Assembly: GCF_028475105.1 (NCBI RefSeq)
Contig: NZ_CP116936.1
Location: 2,108,001 to 2,172,000, forward strand
Origin: Micromonospora sp. LH3U1
Lineage (GTDB): Bacteria > Actinomycetota > Actinomycetes > Mycobacteriales > Micromonosporaceae
Direction of reading: 5' to 3'
DNA length: 64,000 nucleotides
Below, piece by piece: positions 17,122 through 27,672 of the stretch; the stretch's first letter is position 1; every line of letters begins with the position of its first letter. The notes below the pieces were generated by a model. That model was not told the DNA's origin. It saw only the letters and a list, made by a program, of their open reading frames with translations, and did no database searches. The translations under genes and the position numbers were made by a program.

Positions 17122-18957
17122 GTGAAAACCCCGTCCCGCGGCAGGTCAGGACGAGCCCGCCCGCTCGTCACCCGACTCACGGTCGGCCTGCTCGCCGCCG
17201 CTGCCGCCGTAACCGTCGCCGCGTCTCCGGCCCAGGCCGCCGACGAGTCGATCAGCGTCAACTTCTCCACGACCAGCGGTACGCCGACCTACCGCGCGTC
17301 CGGCTGGATCTACGGCATGACCGAGAACGCCAGCGGCCCGGCTGACCACTTCTACCGGGACGTCAAGTTCCAGTACATGCGCGCCGGCGGCGCGCAGCTC
17401 GCGGGGAGTGGCTGGGTCGGCGGAACCTACGACCGCCGCTGGAACTCCACCCTCGCCCAGGCGCGCCGGACCACCGCTCTCGGCGGTCAGTTCATCCTGC
17501 TGCCGCACGACCTGTGGGGCGCGGACGGTGCCGGCATCTCCCGCTTCCCCGGCGACAACGGCAACTGGACCGACTACGACAACTTCCTGACCCGCCTCAT
17601 CAACGACGTCCGGGCGTCCGGGCTGTCCGTGCAGTGGGACATCTGGAACGAGCCCAACATCACCCCGTTCTGGAACCGCCCGATCTCCCAGTACCTCGAA
17701 CTGTGGCGCCGCACCCACCAGCGCATCCGAGCCGAGTTCCCCAACCAGCTCATCGTCGGGCCGAGCTGCGCCTGCGTACCGTCGACCACGCACACCTTCT
17801 GGAACCAGTACCTGGACTTCATCCGCTCGACCAACACGGTCCCGGACATCATCAGCTGGCACTCCCTGCCGGGTGACCCGGTCGCCAACGTTGCCGCCGC
17901 CAACGCCACCCTCGATTCGCGCGGCATCGCTCACCCCCGTCCGTACCAGATCAACGAGTACGGCGCGCCCGACGAGCAGAACCCGGCCGACGGCGCCTGG
18001 TACATCGCGCGTCTGGAGCGGGCCCGGGCGGACGGCCTACGGGCCAACTGGGCCAGCGGCGGCAGCCTGCACAACGACCTCGGCAACCTGTTGATCCGCA
18101 ACTCGGCCGGCCAGCACCAGCCGAAGGGCGAGTGGTGGGCCTACCGGTACTACGCCTCCCAGACCGGGCAGGTGGTGGCGGTGACGGCCAGTCCGTCGTA
18201 CGACGCCTTCGCCACCAAGGCGACCGGCACGGCGAAGGTCCTGGTCGGTGGCGGGCGTACCACCGGGAACCTGACCGTCAACCTGCAACGCCTGGACACG
18301 ACCAGCGGCATCGTGCAGAACAACCAGGTGCGGGTGCTCACCCAACGCATCCCCCACAACGGGGGCGGCGCCGTGCAGGGGCCGATCACGGTCTCGAACA
18401 GCGTGGTCGGCGTGTCCAACAACAACGCCACCGTGACCCTGGCGTACGCCAATCAGACCGACACCTACACCGTCACCCTGCTGCCACCGTCGGACGGTGG
18501 CTTCCAGTCGGTCGCGGTGGCCCAGCACTCCCAGCAGTGCCTGGACAACCCCGGCCTGAGCACCGCCGACGGCAACGTCCAGCAGCAGAACTACTGCGAC
18601 GGCGGTGACCAGCAGCTCTGGAACTTCCGCCCGGTCGCGGGCGTGGCCAACACGTACACGGTGGTCAACCAGCAGAGCGGCAAGTGCCTCGACGTCAACG
18701 GTGTGTCCACCGCGGACGGCGCGGCCGTGCACCAGTGGGCCTGCCTGAACGGCCTCAACCAGCAGTTCACCCTCCGCAAGGTGACGTACGCCGGCAACGA
18801 CTCGCACGACTACCAACTCGTGGCCCGGCACAGCGGCAAGTGTGTCGACGTCAGCACGGTCTCCACGGCGGCACGGGCGCCGGTCCACCAGTGGACCTGC
18901 ATCGCGGCCGGCCAGGGCAGCCCCCTCAACCAGACGTGGCGGGTCCTGGGGCGATAG
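17122..18957 (+). CDS. Secreted GH39-type glycosidase with C-terminal CBM13
   Basis: 611 aa, GTG start preceded by AAGGAG. Signal peptide at 1-~39 (LTVGLLAAAAAVTVAASPAQA). The TIM-barrel catalytic domain (about 43-350) has the clan GH-A acid/base motif VQWDIWNEPN (Glu177) and a nucleophile candidate in YQINEYGAP (Glu279), matching GH39 (beta-xylosidase/arabinosidase type). A beta-sandwich domain (about 350-475) follows, then a CBM13 (about 483-611; SGKCLDVNGVSTADGAAVHQ). Likely attacks arabinan or arabinoxylan side chains. An operator lies 48 bp upstream, and the second GH54 gene starts 100 bp downstream on the same strand. The exact linkage cut is unknown. Confidence 0.85.
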   Translation: MKTPSRGRSGRARPLVTRLTVGLLAAAAAVTVAASPAQAADESISVNFSTTSGTPTYRASGWIYGMTENASGPADHFYRDVKFQYMRAGGAQLAGSGWVGGTYDRRWNSTLAQARRTTALGGQFILLPHDLWGADGAGISRFPGDNGNWTDYDNFLTRLINDVRASGLSVQWDIWNEPNITPFWNRPISQYLELWRRTHQRIRAEFPNQLIVGPSCACVPSTTHTFWNQYLDFIRSTNTVPDIISWHSLPGDPVANVAAANATLDSRGIAHPRPYQINEYGAPDEQNPADGAWYIARLERARADGLRANWASGGSLHNDLGNLLIRNSAGQHQPKGEWWAYRYYASQTGQVVAVTASPSYDAFATKATGTAKVLVGGGRTTGNLTVNLQRLDTTSGIVQNNQVRVLTQRIPHNGGGAVQGPITVSNSVVGVSNNNATVTLAYANQTDTYTVTLLPPSDGGFQSVAVAQHSQQCLDNPGLSTADGNVQQQNYCDGGDQQLWNFRPVAGVANTYTVVNQQSGKCLDVNGVSTADGAAVHQWACLNGLNQQFTLRKVTYAGNDSHDYQLVARHSGKCVDVSTVSTAARAPVHQWTCIAAGQGSPLNQTWRVLGR

Positions 18958-19056
18958 GCGTCGCGAGGGACCGTGGCGTTGGCCGTCCGCCCGCCGGCCA
19001 GCACCGCGCCCCGCCGTAATCCCATTCATCGAACGTCGACTCCGAGGAGCCACCTC

Positions 19057-20619
19057 GTGCGAACTCCGTCCCCTGGGCCAGGAAAAGCCCGCCATCTCTT
19101 CCCGAGACGCCATCACGTCCGGCGTCTGGCCCTCCTGGCTGGCGCGCTGGTCGGCGTTCTCGTTGGCGTCGGCGCCACACCCGGTTCCCCGTCCACCGCC
19201 GCCGAGGCCACCGTCGCGGCACCGCTGGTGGCGGCTGCCATCGTGCCGGGGCAGAGCGCCCCGATCGTCGGTACGCCATCCGGTCGCTGCCTCGAGGTCC
19301 CCAACTCCAGCACCGTCAACGGCACCCAGACGCACCTGTGGGACTGCAACGGCAGTGCCGGCCAGACCTGGACCTGGACATCGAGCAAGCAGCTCACGGT
19401 GTACGGCAACAAGTGCCTGGACGCCTCCGGCCAGGGCAGCGCCAACGGCACCCTGGCGATCATCTGGGACTGCAACGGCCAGACCAACCAGCAGTGGAAC
19501 GTCAACAGCAATGGCACCATCACCGGCGTGCAGTCCGGGCTGTGCCTCGACGCCAGCGCCTACGGCACCGCGAACGGCACCAAGGTCCACCTGTGGGCGT
19601 GCCACGGGGGCACGAACCAGCAGTGGACCTCACCGACCACCCCGCCGCCGACCGGTACGCGCCCGTGCGACATCTACGCCTCTGGCGGCACCCCGTGCGT
19701 AGCAGCGCACAGCACGACGCGGGCGCTCTATGCGGCGTACGCCGGAAATCTCTACCAGGTCCGACGCTCGTCGGACAACACGACCCGCAACATCGGGCTC
19801 TCCGGCGCGGGCGGCACCGCCAACGCGGTGACGCAGGATTCCTTCTGTGCCGGCACGACCTGCGTGATCACGGTCGTCTTCGACCAGTCCGGGCGCGGAA
19901 ACGACCTCTGGTACCAGGGATCGAGCGTGGTTCCAGGCTCCCCGCAGAGCAGGCCGGCGACCGCGACGTCGGAGTCTCTGACCGTGGGCGGCGCCAAGGC
20001 GTACTCGCTCTACATCAACCCCGGCAACAGCTACTGGCGCGACGGGCACCTCACCGGCGTGCCGACCGGGGCCGCTCCCGAGGGTATGTACATGGTGACC
20101 AGCGGCACCCACGTCAACAACGGCTGCTGCTTCGACTATGGCAACAGCGAGACGACGAGGAAGGCCGACGCCGCCGGGGCGATGGACGCCATCAACTTCG
20201 GCACACAGTGTTGGTTCGGCGGCTGCTCCGGCACTGGGCCCTGGGTGCAGGCAGACCTCGAGTGGGGCCTCTTCCCCGGTGGCAGCCAGACCTGGAACAC
20301 GAACCAGCGATCCTTCACCAGCAAGTTTGTCACCGCGACACTCAAGAACAACGGCACGAGCCGCTTCGCCATCAAGGGGAGCAACGCCCAGTCCGGCAGC
20401 CTCTACACGCTGTGGGACGGCTCGCTTCCGCCGGGATACAGCCCGATGAGGAAGCAGGGCGCGATCATCCTGGGCAGTGGTGGTGACTGCTGCAAGCCCG
20501 ACGGCGGCGCGAACCTGAGCGCCGGCACCTTCTACGAGGGGGCCATGGTCGCCGGCTACCCGTCCGACGCGACCGAGAACGCCGTACAGGCCAACGTGGT
20601 GATCGCCGGTTACCGCTGA
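19057..20619 (+). CDS. Secreted GH54 alpha-L-arabinofuranosidase with N-terminal CBM13
   Basis: 520 aa from the GTG at 19057 (VRTPSPGPGKARHLFPRRHH), which has GAGGAG 7 bp upstream; the longer frame from 18973 has no ribosome binding site. Signal sequence helix: RLALLAGALVGVLVGVGA. CBM13 at about 65-195 (SGRCLEVPNSSTVNGTQTHL; ends TNQQW), short TTPPPTG linker, then the GH54 domain (about 202-520; RPCDIYASGGTPCVAAHST, QADLEWGLFPGG, final GYPSDATENAVQANVVIAGY). Same activity class as the 9310 gene but with the binding module in front instead of behind. 100 bp downstream of the GH39-type gene, probably in the same regulon. Confidence 0.9.
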   Translation: MRTPSPGPGKARHLFPRRHHVRRLALLAGALVGVLVGVGATPGSPSTAAEATVAAPLVAAAIVPGQSAPIVGTPSGRCLEVPNSSTVNGTQTHLWDCNGSAGQTWTWTSSKQLTVYGNKCLDASGQGSANGTLAIIWDCNGQTNQQWNVNSNGTITGVQSGLCLDASAYGTANGTKVHLWACHGGTNQQWTSPTTPPPTGTRPCDIYASGGTPCVAAHSTTRALYAAYAGNLYQVRRSSDNTTRNIGLSGAGGTANAVTQDSFCAGTTCVITVVFDQSGRGNDLWYQGSSVVPGSPQSRPATATSESLTVGGAKAYSLYINPGNSYWRDGHLTGVPTGAAPEGMYMVTSGTHVNNGCCFDYGNSETTRKADAAGAMDAINFGTQCWFGGCSGTGPWVQADLEWGLFPGGSQTWNTNQRSFTSKFVTATLKNNGTSRFAIKGSNAQSGSLYTLWDGSLPPGYSPMRKQGAIILGSGGDCCKPDGGANLSAGTFYEGAMVAGYPSDATENAVQANVVIAGYR

Positions 20620-20636
20620 CCCCGGCAACGCCCGAA

Positions 20637-20683
20637 CGAGTCGTGCGCCGGTCACCACCTCGTGGGGACCGGCGCACGACTCG
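20637..20683. terminator. Bidirectional hairpin between convergent genes
   Basis: 17-bp perfect stem, 20637-20653 and 20667-20683, 13-nt loop, between the GH54 stop and the esterase stop on the minus strand. Confidence 0.78.
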
Positions 20684-20700
20684 CGTGGACGTCGGCCCGG

Positions 20701-22050
20701 TCAGGCGACCGTGCAGGACGCGCCGTTGAGGGTGAACGCGCTCGGCCGCGCGTTGTTACCGGTGTGGGTGGCCTGGAAGCCGATGCTCACCGATCCGTTG
20801 GCGGGAATGCCGGCGTTGTAGGAGACGTTCCGGGCCGTCACCTGCCCCGAGTTCGGCGAGTACGAGGCGTTCCAGCCCGAGGTGATGGTCTGGCCGCCCG
20901 GCAGGGTGAAGACCAGGGACCAGCCGTTGACGGCACTGGTGCCGGTGTTCGTGACGGTGATGTTCTCGGTCAACCCGGTGTTCCAGGCGTTGACGTCGAC
21001 CGTCACCCGGCAGGCGCCGGAAGCCGGCGGTGGGGTGGTCGGGGGCGGGGTGGTCGGCGGTGGCGTCGTGGGGGGCGGGGTGGTCGGAGGCGGGGTGGTC
21101 GGCGGTGGCGTCGTCGGGTTGGTCAGTCCGAAGAACGCGATGGCGGACGCGGCCATGCCGCTGCCGGGCAGACTGTGCCCGGCGCCCTGGATGCTGTACG
21201 CCTCGACCTGAACGGTGCCGCTGGTGTCGGCGTACCTGCGCCGGTTCCAGTTCGCCTGGGGCGTGTCGGTGGAGGTGGGTGTCTGGCTCAGCCCGAACAC
21301 GTTGGTCCACTGCTCGATCGTCTCCTGCAACAACGAGTACGGCACGAGCGTGTCGTTGGAGCCGTGCCAGACCTGCACGCGCGGGCGAGGACCGGAGTAG
21401 CCGGGGTATGCCTGGCGGACCGCGTCGCCCCACTGCTGCGGGGTCCGGTTCATGTTTCCGCCAGTGCACTGGCTGCTGGTCGGTGGGTAGTCCGCCGCGT
21501 TGGCGAAGCAGTTGTACGGCACTCCCATGAACGCGGCACCGGCCTTGAACAGGTCGGGATAGAGGGCCAGCATGTGGTTGGTCATCATGCCGCCGGAGGA
21601 ACTGCCGGTGGCGTAGACCCGGTCCGGGTCGGCGGCATACTGCCGCTGAACGTATTGGATCATGGAGACGATCGACACGGGGTCGCTGCCACCGCCGCGG
21701 CGCTTGGCGGCGTCCGACCAGACGTCGAAGCAGTTGCCGAAACCGGCCTGCTGGGTCGCGGATGGGTAGATCACGATGAATCCGTACCGGTCGGCCAGGC
21801 TGGCGAACTCGCTACCGGAGTAGAAGCCGGGGCCCGACCCTCCGCATCCGTGCATGGCCACCACGGTTGCCGGCCTGGCCGGGCGGTTGTCCGGCACGTA
21901 GACGTGCATGCGCATCCGGCCGGGGTTGTCGCCGAAGCTGGTCACCTCGGTCAGCGACGCCGCGTACGCAGGTTTGAACGTGGGGACCACCAGGCCGAGT
22001 GTCGCCAGTGACGCAGCCAGGGCGAGCAGCAGTTTCCTTCTGATTCTCAA
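20701..22050 (-). CDS. Secreted CE1-type (acetylxylan/feruloyl) esterase with C-terminal CBM2
   Basis: 449 aa. Signal peptide 1-30. The PHB-depolymerase-like CE1 catalytic domain (about 33-310) has the nucleophile elbow YATGSSSGG (Ser151), an acid in HGSNDTLVPY (Asp233) and His in QGAGHSLPG (His292). A TTPPP-repeat linker (312-342) leads to a cellulose-binding CBM2 (about 346-449; ACRVTVDVNAWNTGLTENIT, with conserved Trp and terminal ASCTVA, giving the N- and C-terminal Cys pair). It would remove acetyl or feruloyl groups from xylan. Divergent from the PaaX-type regulator. Confidence 0.9.
   Translation of the reverse strand: MRIRRKLLLALAASLATLGLVVPTFKPAYAASLTEVTSFGDNPGRMRMHVYVPDNRPARPATVVAMHGCGGSGPGFYSGSEFASLADRYGFIVIYPSATQQAGFGNCFDVWSDAAKRRGGGSDPVSIVSMIQYVQRQYAADPDRVYATGSSSGGMMTNHMLALYPDLFKAGAAFMGVPYNCFANAADYPPTSSQCTGGNMNRTPQQWGDAVRQAYPGYSGPRPRVQVWHGSNDTLVPYSLLQETIEQWTNVFGLSQTPTSTDTPQANWNRRRYADTSGTVQVEAYSIQGAGHSLPGSGMAASAIAFFGLTNPTTPPPTTPPPTTPPPTTPPPTTPPPTTPPPASGACRVTVDVNAWNTGLTENITVTNTGTSAVNGWSLVFTLPGGQTITSGWNASYSPNSGQVTARNVSYNAGIPANGSVSIGFQATHTGNNARPSAFTLNGASCTVA
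21025..21117 (-). repeat. 15-bp tandem repeat encoding a TTPPP linker
   Basis: About six imperfect 15-bp units (consensus on the minus strand ACCACCCCGCCGCCG) inside the CE1-CBM2 gene. A similar array occurs at about 57906-57980 in the pectate lyase gene. Confidence 0.8.
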
Positions 22051-22328
22051 CGGACGACTCCTTCGATTGCCTGTGCAGGCTGGGATTGGTCGCGCGATCC
22101 GGTCGCGGGTGCGCCCGACTCCCGCGGTGATCGCGCAATGCCCGCTACCTGTGGCTCGCCCTGCCCGGCTCCGTGTCGCATCGCGTAGCAGTTAGTGTTC
22201 CCCTCGGCCCGACAAGTGTCAATCGAAGACGTTCTATTGACTGGCCGGCGTTCCCCGCCTCGGCGAGGCCGGCTCGTCGGCGGTCCGTCTACAGTCGTCA
22301 CACCGTCCCTGAGGAGCACGGAGCGCCT
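22051..22328. promoter_or_regulatory. Divergent promoter region of the CE1-CBM2 gene and the PaaX-type regulator
   Basis: 278 bp. It contains an inverted repeat GTCAAT (22218-22223) / ATTGAC (22236-22241) separated by 12 bp in the more AT-rich middle, a possible regulator site or promoter element. No gene recognised. Confidence 0.4.
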
Positions 22329-23288
22329 GTGGCAAGCCCGTTCGACATCGACGAGATATATCCGGACGACGGAGACCACCCGCTCCGGCTGCCCCGGCGG
22401 CAGGTCGGCAACTCGCCGCAGGGTGTCGCGGTGACCCTGCTGGCGGACTACACCCTGCGGACTCGTGCCGACCTTCCGTCCGCTGCCATCGTCGCGCTGC
22501 TTGCGGAAACCGGGGTGACTGCGGCCGGCGCGCGTACCGCGATCAGCCGGCTGGCCCGCCGTGGCGTACTGGAAGGCGGCCGAGTTGGACGGCGTAGTTC
22601 CTACCGGCTCAGCCGCGCCGCCGCCGCCAACCTCTCCGCCGGGGGCAACTGGATCCTCGTCTCCACCACCTCGCCGGCGCGGTGGGACGGGTGCTGGACG
22701 ATTGTCGCGTTCTCGCTGCCCCAGGACCACAGTACGCAGCGACGGGCCCTGCGGGCTCAGCTCCGCTGGCTCGGATACGCGCCGTTGTACGACGGGCTGT
22801 GGATCTCGCCGCACGAGCTGACCCCTCCGGCTCGGGCGCAGCTCGACCAGCTCACCCTCGGTGCGGTCACGGTGTTCCGCGGACGACAGGCTGACCTCGA
22901 CTCGACCAGCCACCGTGCCCCGATCGAGGCCTGGGACATCGAGGCGATCAGCCGGAGCTACGAGGCGTTCCTCCAGCGCTGGAGACCGCTGTTGCCCCGG
23001 GTGGCATCCGGGCAGGTCGATGGAGCAGCCGCGGTGCGGGCGCGTACCGAGATCATGGACACCTTCCGGCGCTTCCCCGTCCTCGATCCGCAGCTGCCCG
23101 TGGAACTCCTCCCGGAGGGATGGCTCAGGCGGCCAGCACGAGAGCTGTTCGAGGCCGTCTACGACGGCCTCGCCGCGCCCGCCGAGCGACACGTCCGGGC
23201 CGTCGTCGCGCGCTGTGCCGACGGCGCGCAGCCGGGCATCGAGGCCCACACCACCGCCGACATCCTCGCCGGAGTCGCACCGACGTGA
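22329..23288 (+). CDS. PaaX-family transcriptional regulator
   Basis: 319 aa from the GTG at 22329 (VASPFDIDEIYPDDGDHPLR) with GGAG just upstream; a longer in-frame extension is Arg/Pro-rich and rejected. The N-terminal winged helix is at about 30-95 (VTLLADYTLRTRADLPSAAI, TAAGARTAISRLARRGVLEG). The PaaX middle domain has DGCWTIVAFSLPQDHSTQRR and LRWLGYAPLYDGLWISPHEL, and the C-terminal domain has FPVLDPQLPVELLPEGWLRR. PaaX proteins repress aromatic-acid catabolism using CoA-ester ligands; here, next to feruloyl/acetyl esterases, it might respond to released ferulate, which is speculation. Convergence with nothing; the xylanase gene follows. Confidence 0.88.
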   Translation: MASPFDIDEIYPDDGDHPLRLPRRQVGNSPQGVAVTLLADYTLRTRADLPSAAIVALLAETGVTAAGARTAISRLARRGVLEGGRVGRRSSYRLSRAAAANLSAGGNWILVSTTSPARWDGCWTIVAFSLPQDHSTQRRALRAQLRWLGYAPLYDGLWISPHELTPPARAQLDQLTLGAVTVFRGRQADLDSTSHRAPIEAWDIEAISRSYEAFLQRWRPLLPRVASGQVDGAAAVRARTEIMDTFRRFPVLDPQLPVELLPEGWLRRPARELFEAVYDGLAAPAERHVRAVVARCADGAQPGIEAHTTADILAGVAPT

Positions 23289-25171
<1,883 letters not shown>

Positions 25172-25299
25172 CACTCCGGTGGCCGCATCTCGCCCGCACA
25201 ACACCCCAACGTGCTGACGCCACCACCAGACGCCGGCACACACGCCAGGGCACGCACGTGCGTTCTGCTCGTGGGTGACCCCGATCGAAGGAGTGGACC

Positions 25300-26685
25300 A
25301 TGAAGGCCATCGGTGAGGCTCGTCCCGCCTCTCCACCGAGACGTCGCTGGCGGTCGGGGTTGGCCGCGGCGGCGGCCGCGGTCATGGCAGCCGGCACACT
25401 GGTCGCGGTCAACGCGGCGCCTGCGGCGGCGGCAACCGTGGACACCAACGCCTGGTACGTCCTGGTGAACCGGAACAGCGGCAAGGCGCTGGACCTGTAC
25501 GGCTCGGCCACCAACGACGGCGCACGGATCAGCCAGTGGACGCGCAACAACGGCGCCAACCAGCAGTGGCAGTTCGTGGACTCGGGGGGTGGCTACTACC
25601 GGCTGAAGTCCCGGCACTCGGGCAAGGTCCTCGACGTCAGCAACTTCTCGACCGCCGACGGTGGCGCGATCGTGCAGTGGGCCGACCTCAACGGAACGAA
25701 CCAGCAGTTCCGGCTGGCCGACTCGGACGGTGGCCACGTCCGGCTGATCAGCCGACACAGCGGCAAGGTCGTGGAGGTGCAGGGAGCCTCCACCGCCGAC
25801 GGCGGAAACATCGTGCAGTATTCCGACTGGAACGGCACCAACCAGCAGTGGCAACTCGCCCGCACGGACGGCGGTAACCCGCCGCCGTCGGGTGGGAACG
25901 GGTGCGGCAAGGCGCCGACGCTGTCCAGCGGCACGCACACGATTCAGAGCAACGGCAAGAGTCGCTCCTTCATCCTGCGGGTGCCCGCCAACTACAACAA
26001 CAGCAACCCGTACCGGCTGATCTTCGCGTTCCACTGGCGAGGCGGCACCATGCAGGAGATCTCCTCCGGTGGCACCAGCGGGACCGCGTGGTCCTACTAC
26101 GGGCAGCAGGAGCAGTCGAACAACAGCGCGATCCTGGTCGCGCCCCAGGGGTTCGGTAACGGGTGGGGTAATGCCGGCGGTGAGGACATCACCTTCGTCG
26201 ACGACATGATCAAACAGATCGAGGGCGGCCTCTGTGTCAACCCGGCGCAGCGGTTCGCCCTCGGCTTCAGCTGGGGCGGTGGCATGAGCTACGCCGTCGC
26301 CTGCGCGCGGGCCAACGTCTTCCGGGCCGTCGCGGTCATCTCCGGAGGGCAGATCAGCGGGTGCAGCGGTGGTACGCAGCCCATCGCGTACTTCGGGCTG
26401 CACGGCATCTCGGACAACGTCCTGAGCATTTCCCAGGGGAGGGCGTTGCGCGACACCTTCGTCCGGAACAACGGTTGCACCGCCCAGAACCCGCCCGAGC
26501 CGGGGGCGGGTAGCCGCGCGCATATCACGACCACCTACTCGGGCTGCCGGTCCGGGTACCCGGTGCAGTGGGCCGCGTACGACAACGGGCACATGCCCGG
26601 TCCGGTGGACGGCACCTATGCCGAGAGCGGCATCACGACCTGGACCAAGGGTGAGATCTGGAGGTTCTTCGCGCAGTTCTCCTGA
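25300..26685 (+). CDS. Secreted CBM13-CE1 esterase (feruloyl/acetylxylan esterase type)
   Basis: 461 aa. Signal peptide at 1-~45 (GLAAAAAAVMAAGTLVAVNA). CBM13 at about 48-187 (WYVLVNRNSGKALDLYGSAT, ending TNQQWQLAR), short PPPSGG linker, then a PHB-depolymerase/CE1 domain (about 200-461): FILRVPANYNNSNPYRLIFA, FHWRGGTMQEI, nucleophile elbow ALGFSWGGGMSY (GxSxG), possible acid/His region GLHGISDNVLS and YDNGHMPGP. Separated from the xylanase by 128 bp and probably co-regulated. Likely removes feruloyl or acetyl decorations from xylan. Confidence 0.88.
   Translation: MKAIGEARPASPPRRRWRSGLAAAAAAVMAAGTLVAVNAAPAAAATVDTNAWYVLVNRNSGKALDLYGSATNDGARISQWTRNNGANQQWQFVDSGGGYYRLKSRHSGKVLDVSNFSTADGGAIVQWADLNGTNQQFRLADSDGGHVRLISRHSGKVVEVQGASTADGGNIVQYSDWNGTNQQWQLARTDGGNPPPSGGNGCGKAPTLSSGTHTIQSNGKSRSFILRVPANYNNSNPYRLIFAFHWRGGTMQEISSGGTSGTAWSYYGQQEQSNNSAILVAPQGFGNGWGNAGGEDITFVDDMIKQIEGGLCVNPAQRFALGFSWGGGMSYAVACARANVFRAVAVISGGQISGCSGGTQPIAYFGLHGISDNVLSISQGRALRDTFVRNNGCTAQNPPEPGAGSRAHITTTYSGCRSGYPVQWAAYDNGHMPGPVDGTYAESGITTWTKGEIWRFFAQFS
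25525..25619 (+). repeat. 95-bp block identical to 24824-24918
   Basis: Second copy of the CBM13-coding identical block, in the esterase gene. Confidence 0.9.
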
Positions 26686-26700
26686 CCCCCGTCGCCGGCG

Positions 26701-26758
26701 CTGACGCCGGGCCGCAGCGCCTGCTCCCGCACCTGGGGTGGGCGCTGCGGCCCGTCAG
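26701..26758. terminator. Bidirectional hairpin between convergent genes
   Basis: Perfect core stem GGGCCGCAGCGCC (26709-26721) / GGCGCTGCGGCCC (26741-26753), extended by CTGACG / CGTCAG; 19-nt loop. Between the esterase stop (26685) and the GntR stop (26755), overlapping the last bases of the GntR gene. Confidence 0.72.
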
Positions 26759-27525
26759 CGTTGCAGGCGTACCGGCTTGCCCGAACCGCTGCGGCGGACC
26801 AGCCAGGCCTCGGTGATGTGGGTGAACATCGCCTCGGCGGCGCCGTCGGAGTCATGGGCGGCGATGCGCTCGTAGATGCGCCGGTGGCCCTTGTTGGACG
26901 CCACGCACAGCGAGCGTTCGGTGCGGCCCATGTAGCGGGCGGTGTTGATGACCTGGCTCTCCAGCGCCCGTACGACGCCGCGGGCGATGCGGTTGCCGGA
27001 CGCCTGCATGACCGCGTCGTGAAAGGCCCGGTCGTGCTCGTGGTAGGTGACGTGGTCGTCGACGAGTTCGTCCATCCGGTCGACCATGGCGCTCAGCCGG
27101 TCGATGGTCTCCGCGTCGGCGAGGCGGGCAGCGACGTTCGCCATGTCGGACTCCAGCACCCGCCGGGTGACGACGAGGTCGTCGAGGATGGCGAGGCTGT
27201 CGTCCTCGGCGATGGTGGCCGCGAGGACGAGCTCATCGAGCATGTCCCAGTTCGACGGTGGAGTGACCATGGTGCCGGCACCCTGGCGGACCTGCACCAG
27301 CCCCTTCTCCTGAAGGATCTTCACTGCTTCTCGGACGACGGTCCGGCTCACGGAGAAGGTCTCGCAGAGGATCGGCTCGGGGGGCAGGGAGGTCCCGGAC
27401 GGGTGTACGCCGCGGACGATGCGCTCCACCAGTTCGGCGGTGACCGCCCTGGCGAGGTTGGTCGGTCGACGCACCCACTCCGGGGCGACCGGGCTGTTCA
27501 GGGCTGCCTCCTGCGATGGCGTCAT
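26755..27525 (-). CDS. GntR-family (FadR subfamily) transcriptional regulator
   Basis: 256 aa. Winged helix at about 24-95 (LARAVTAELVERIVRGVHPS, VSRTVVREAVKILQEKGLVQ, VRQGAGTMV). The all-helical FCD ligand domain (about 110-245) carries the usual metal/ligand residues in VTYHEHDRAFHDAVMQASGN and the final His region KGHRRIYERIAAHD. FadR-type regulators usually sense small carboxylic acids or sugar acids, which fits the aldonate pathway encoded across the divergent promoter. Its likely site is ACGTCATACG in the shared 147-bp intergenic region. Confidence 0.9.
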   Translation of the reverse strand: MTPSQEAALNSPVAPEWVRRPTNLARAVTAELVERIVRGVHPSGTSLPPEPILCETFSVSRTVVREAVKILQEKGLVQVRQGAGTMVTPPSNWDMLDELVLAATIAEDDSLAILDDLVVTRRVLESDMANVAARLADAETIDRLSAMVDRMDELVDDHVTYHEHDRAFHDAVMQASGNRIARGVVRALESQVINTARYMGRTERSLCVASNKGHRRIYERIAAHDSDGAAEAMFTHITEAWLVRRSGSGKPVRLQR

Positions 27526-27582
27526 GTCCCCCTCCGAAAGGCTCGCCGTGGCACGACGTCTGGCTCAGTGTACGGCCGACTA

Positions 27583-27602
27583 TTGACGTCACACGTCATA
27601 CG
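27583..27602. promoter_or_regulatory. Candidate GntR operator/promoter in the divergent region
   Basis: Contains the palindrome TGACGTCA (27584-27591) followed by ACGTCATACG (27593-27602). The latter decamer is identical to 10838-10847 upstream of the first GH54 gene, and the TCATACG core also occurs at 39746-39752. A TTGACG (27583-27588) could be a -35 element of the ABC operon. Confidence 0.4.
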
Positions 27603-27672
27603 AGTTACGTTCCGATCAACATTGGCGAGACGGCATGTCCGTCGGCCACCCCACTTTCAGAGGTGACAACTG

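Noticed and set aside
18037-19605. 522-aa open frame opposite GH39/GH54 genes
   Set aside because: Antisense shadow of CBM13-coding DNA; no recognisable protein.
26601-26755. Possible extension of the GntR gene through the terminator hairpin
   Set aside because: The family's C terminus is complete by KPVRLQR at the stop at 26755; the hairpin simply overlaps the 3' end.
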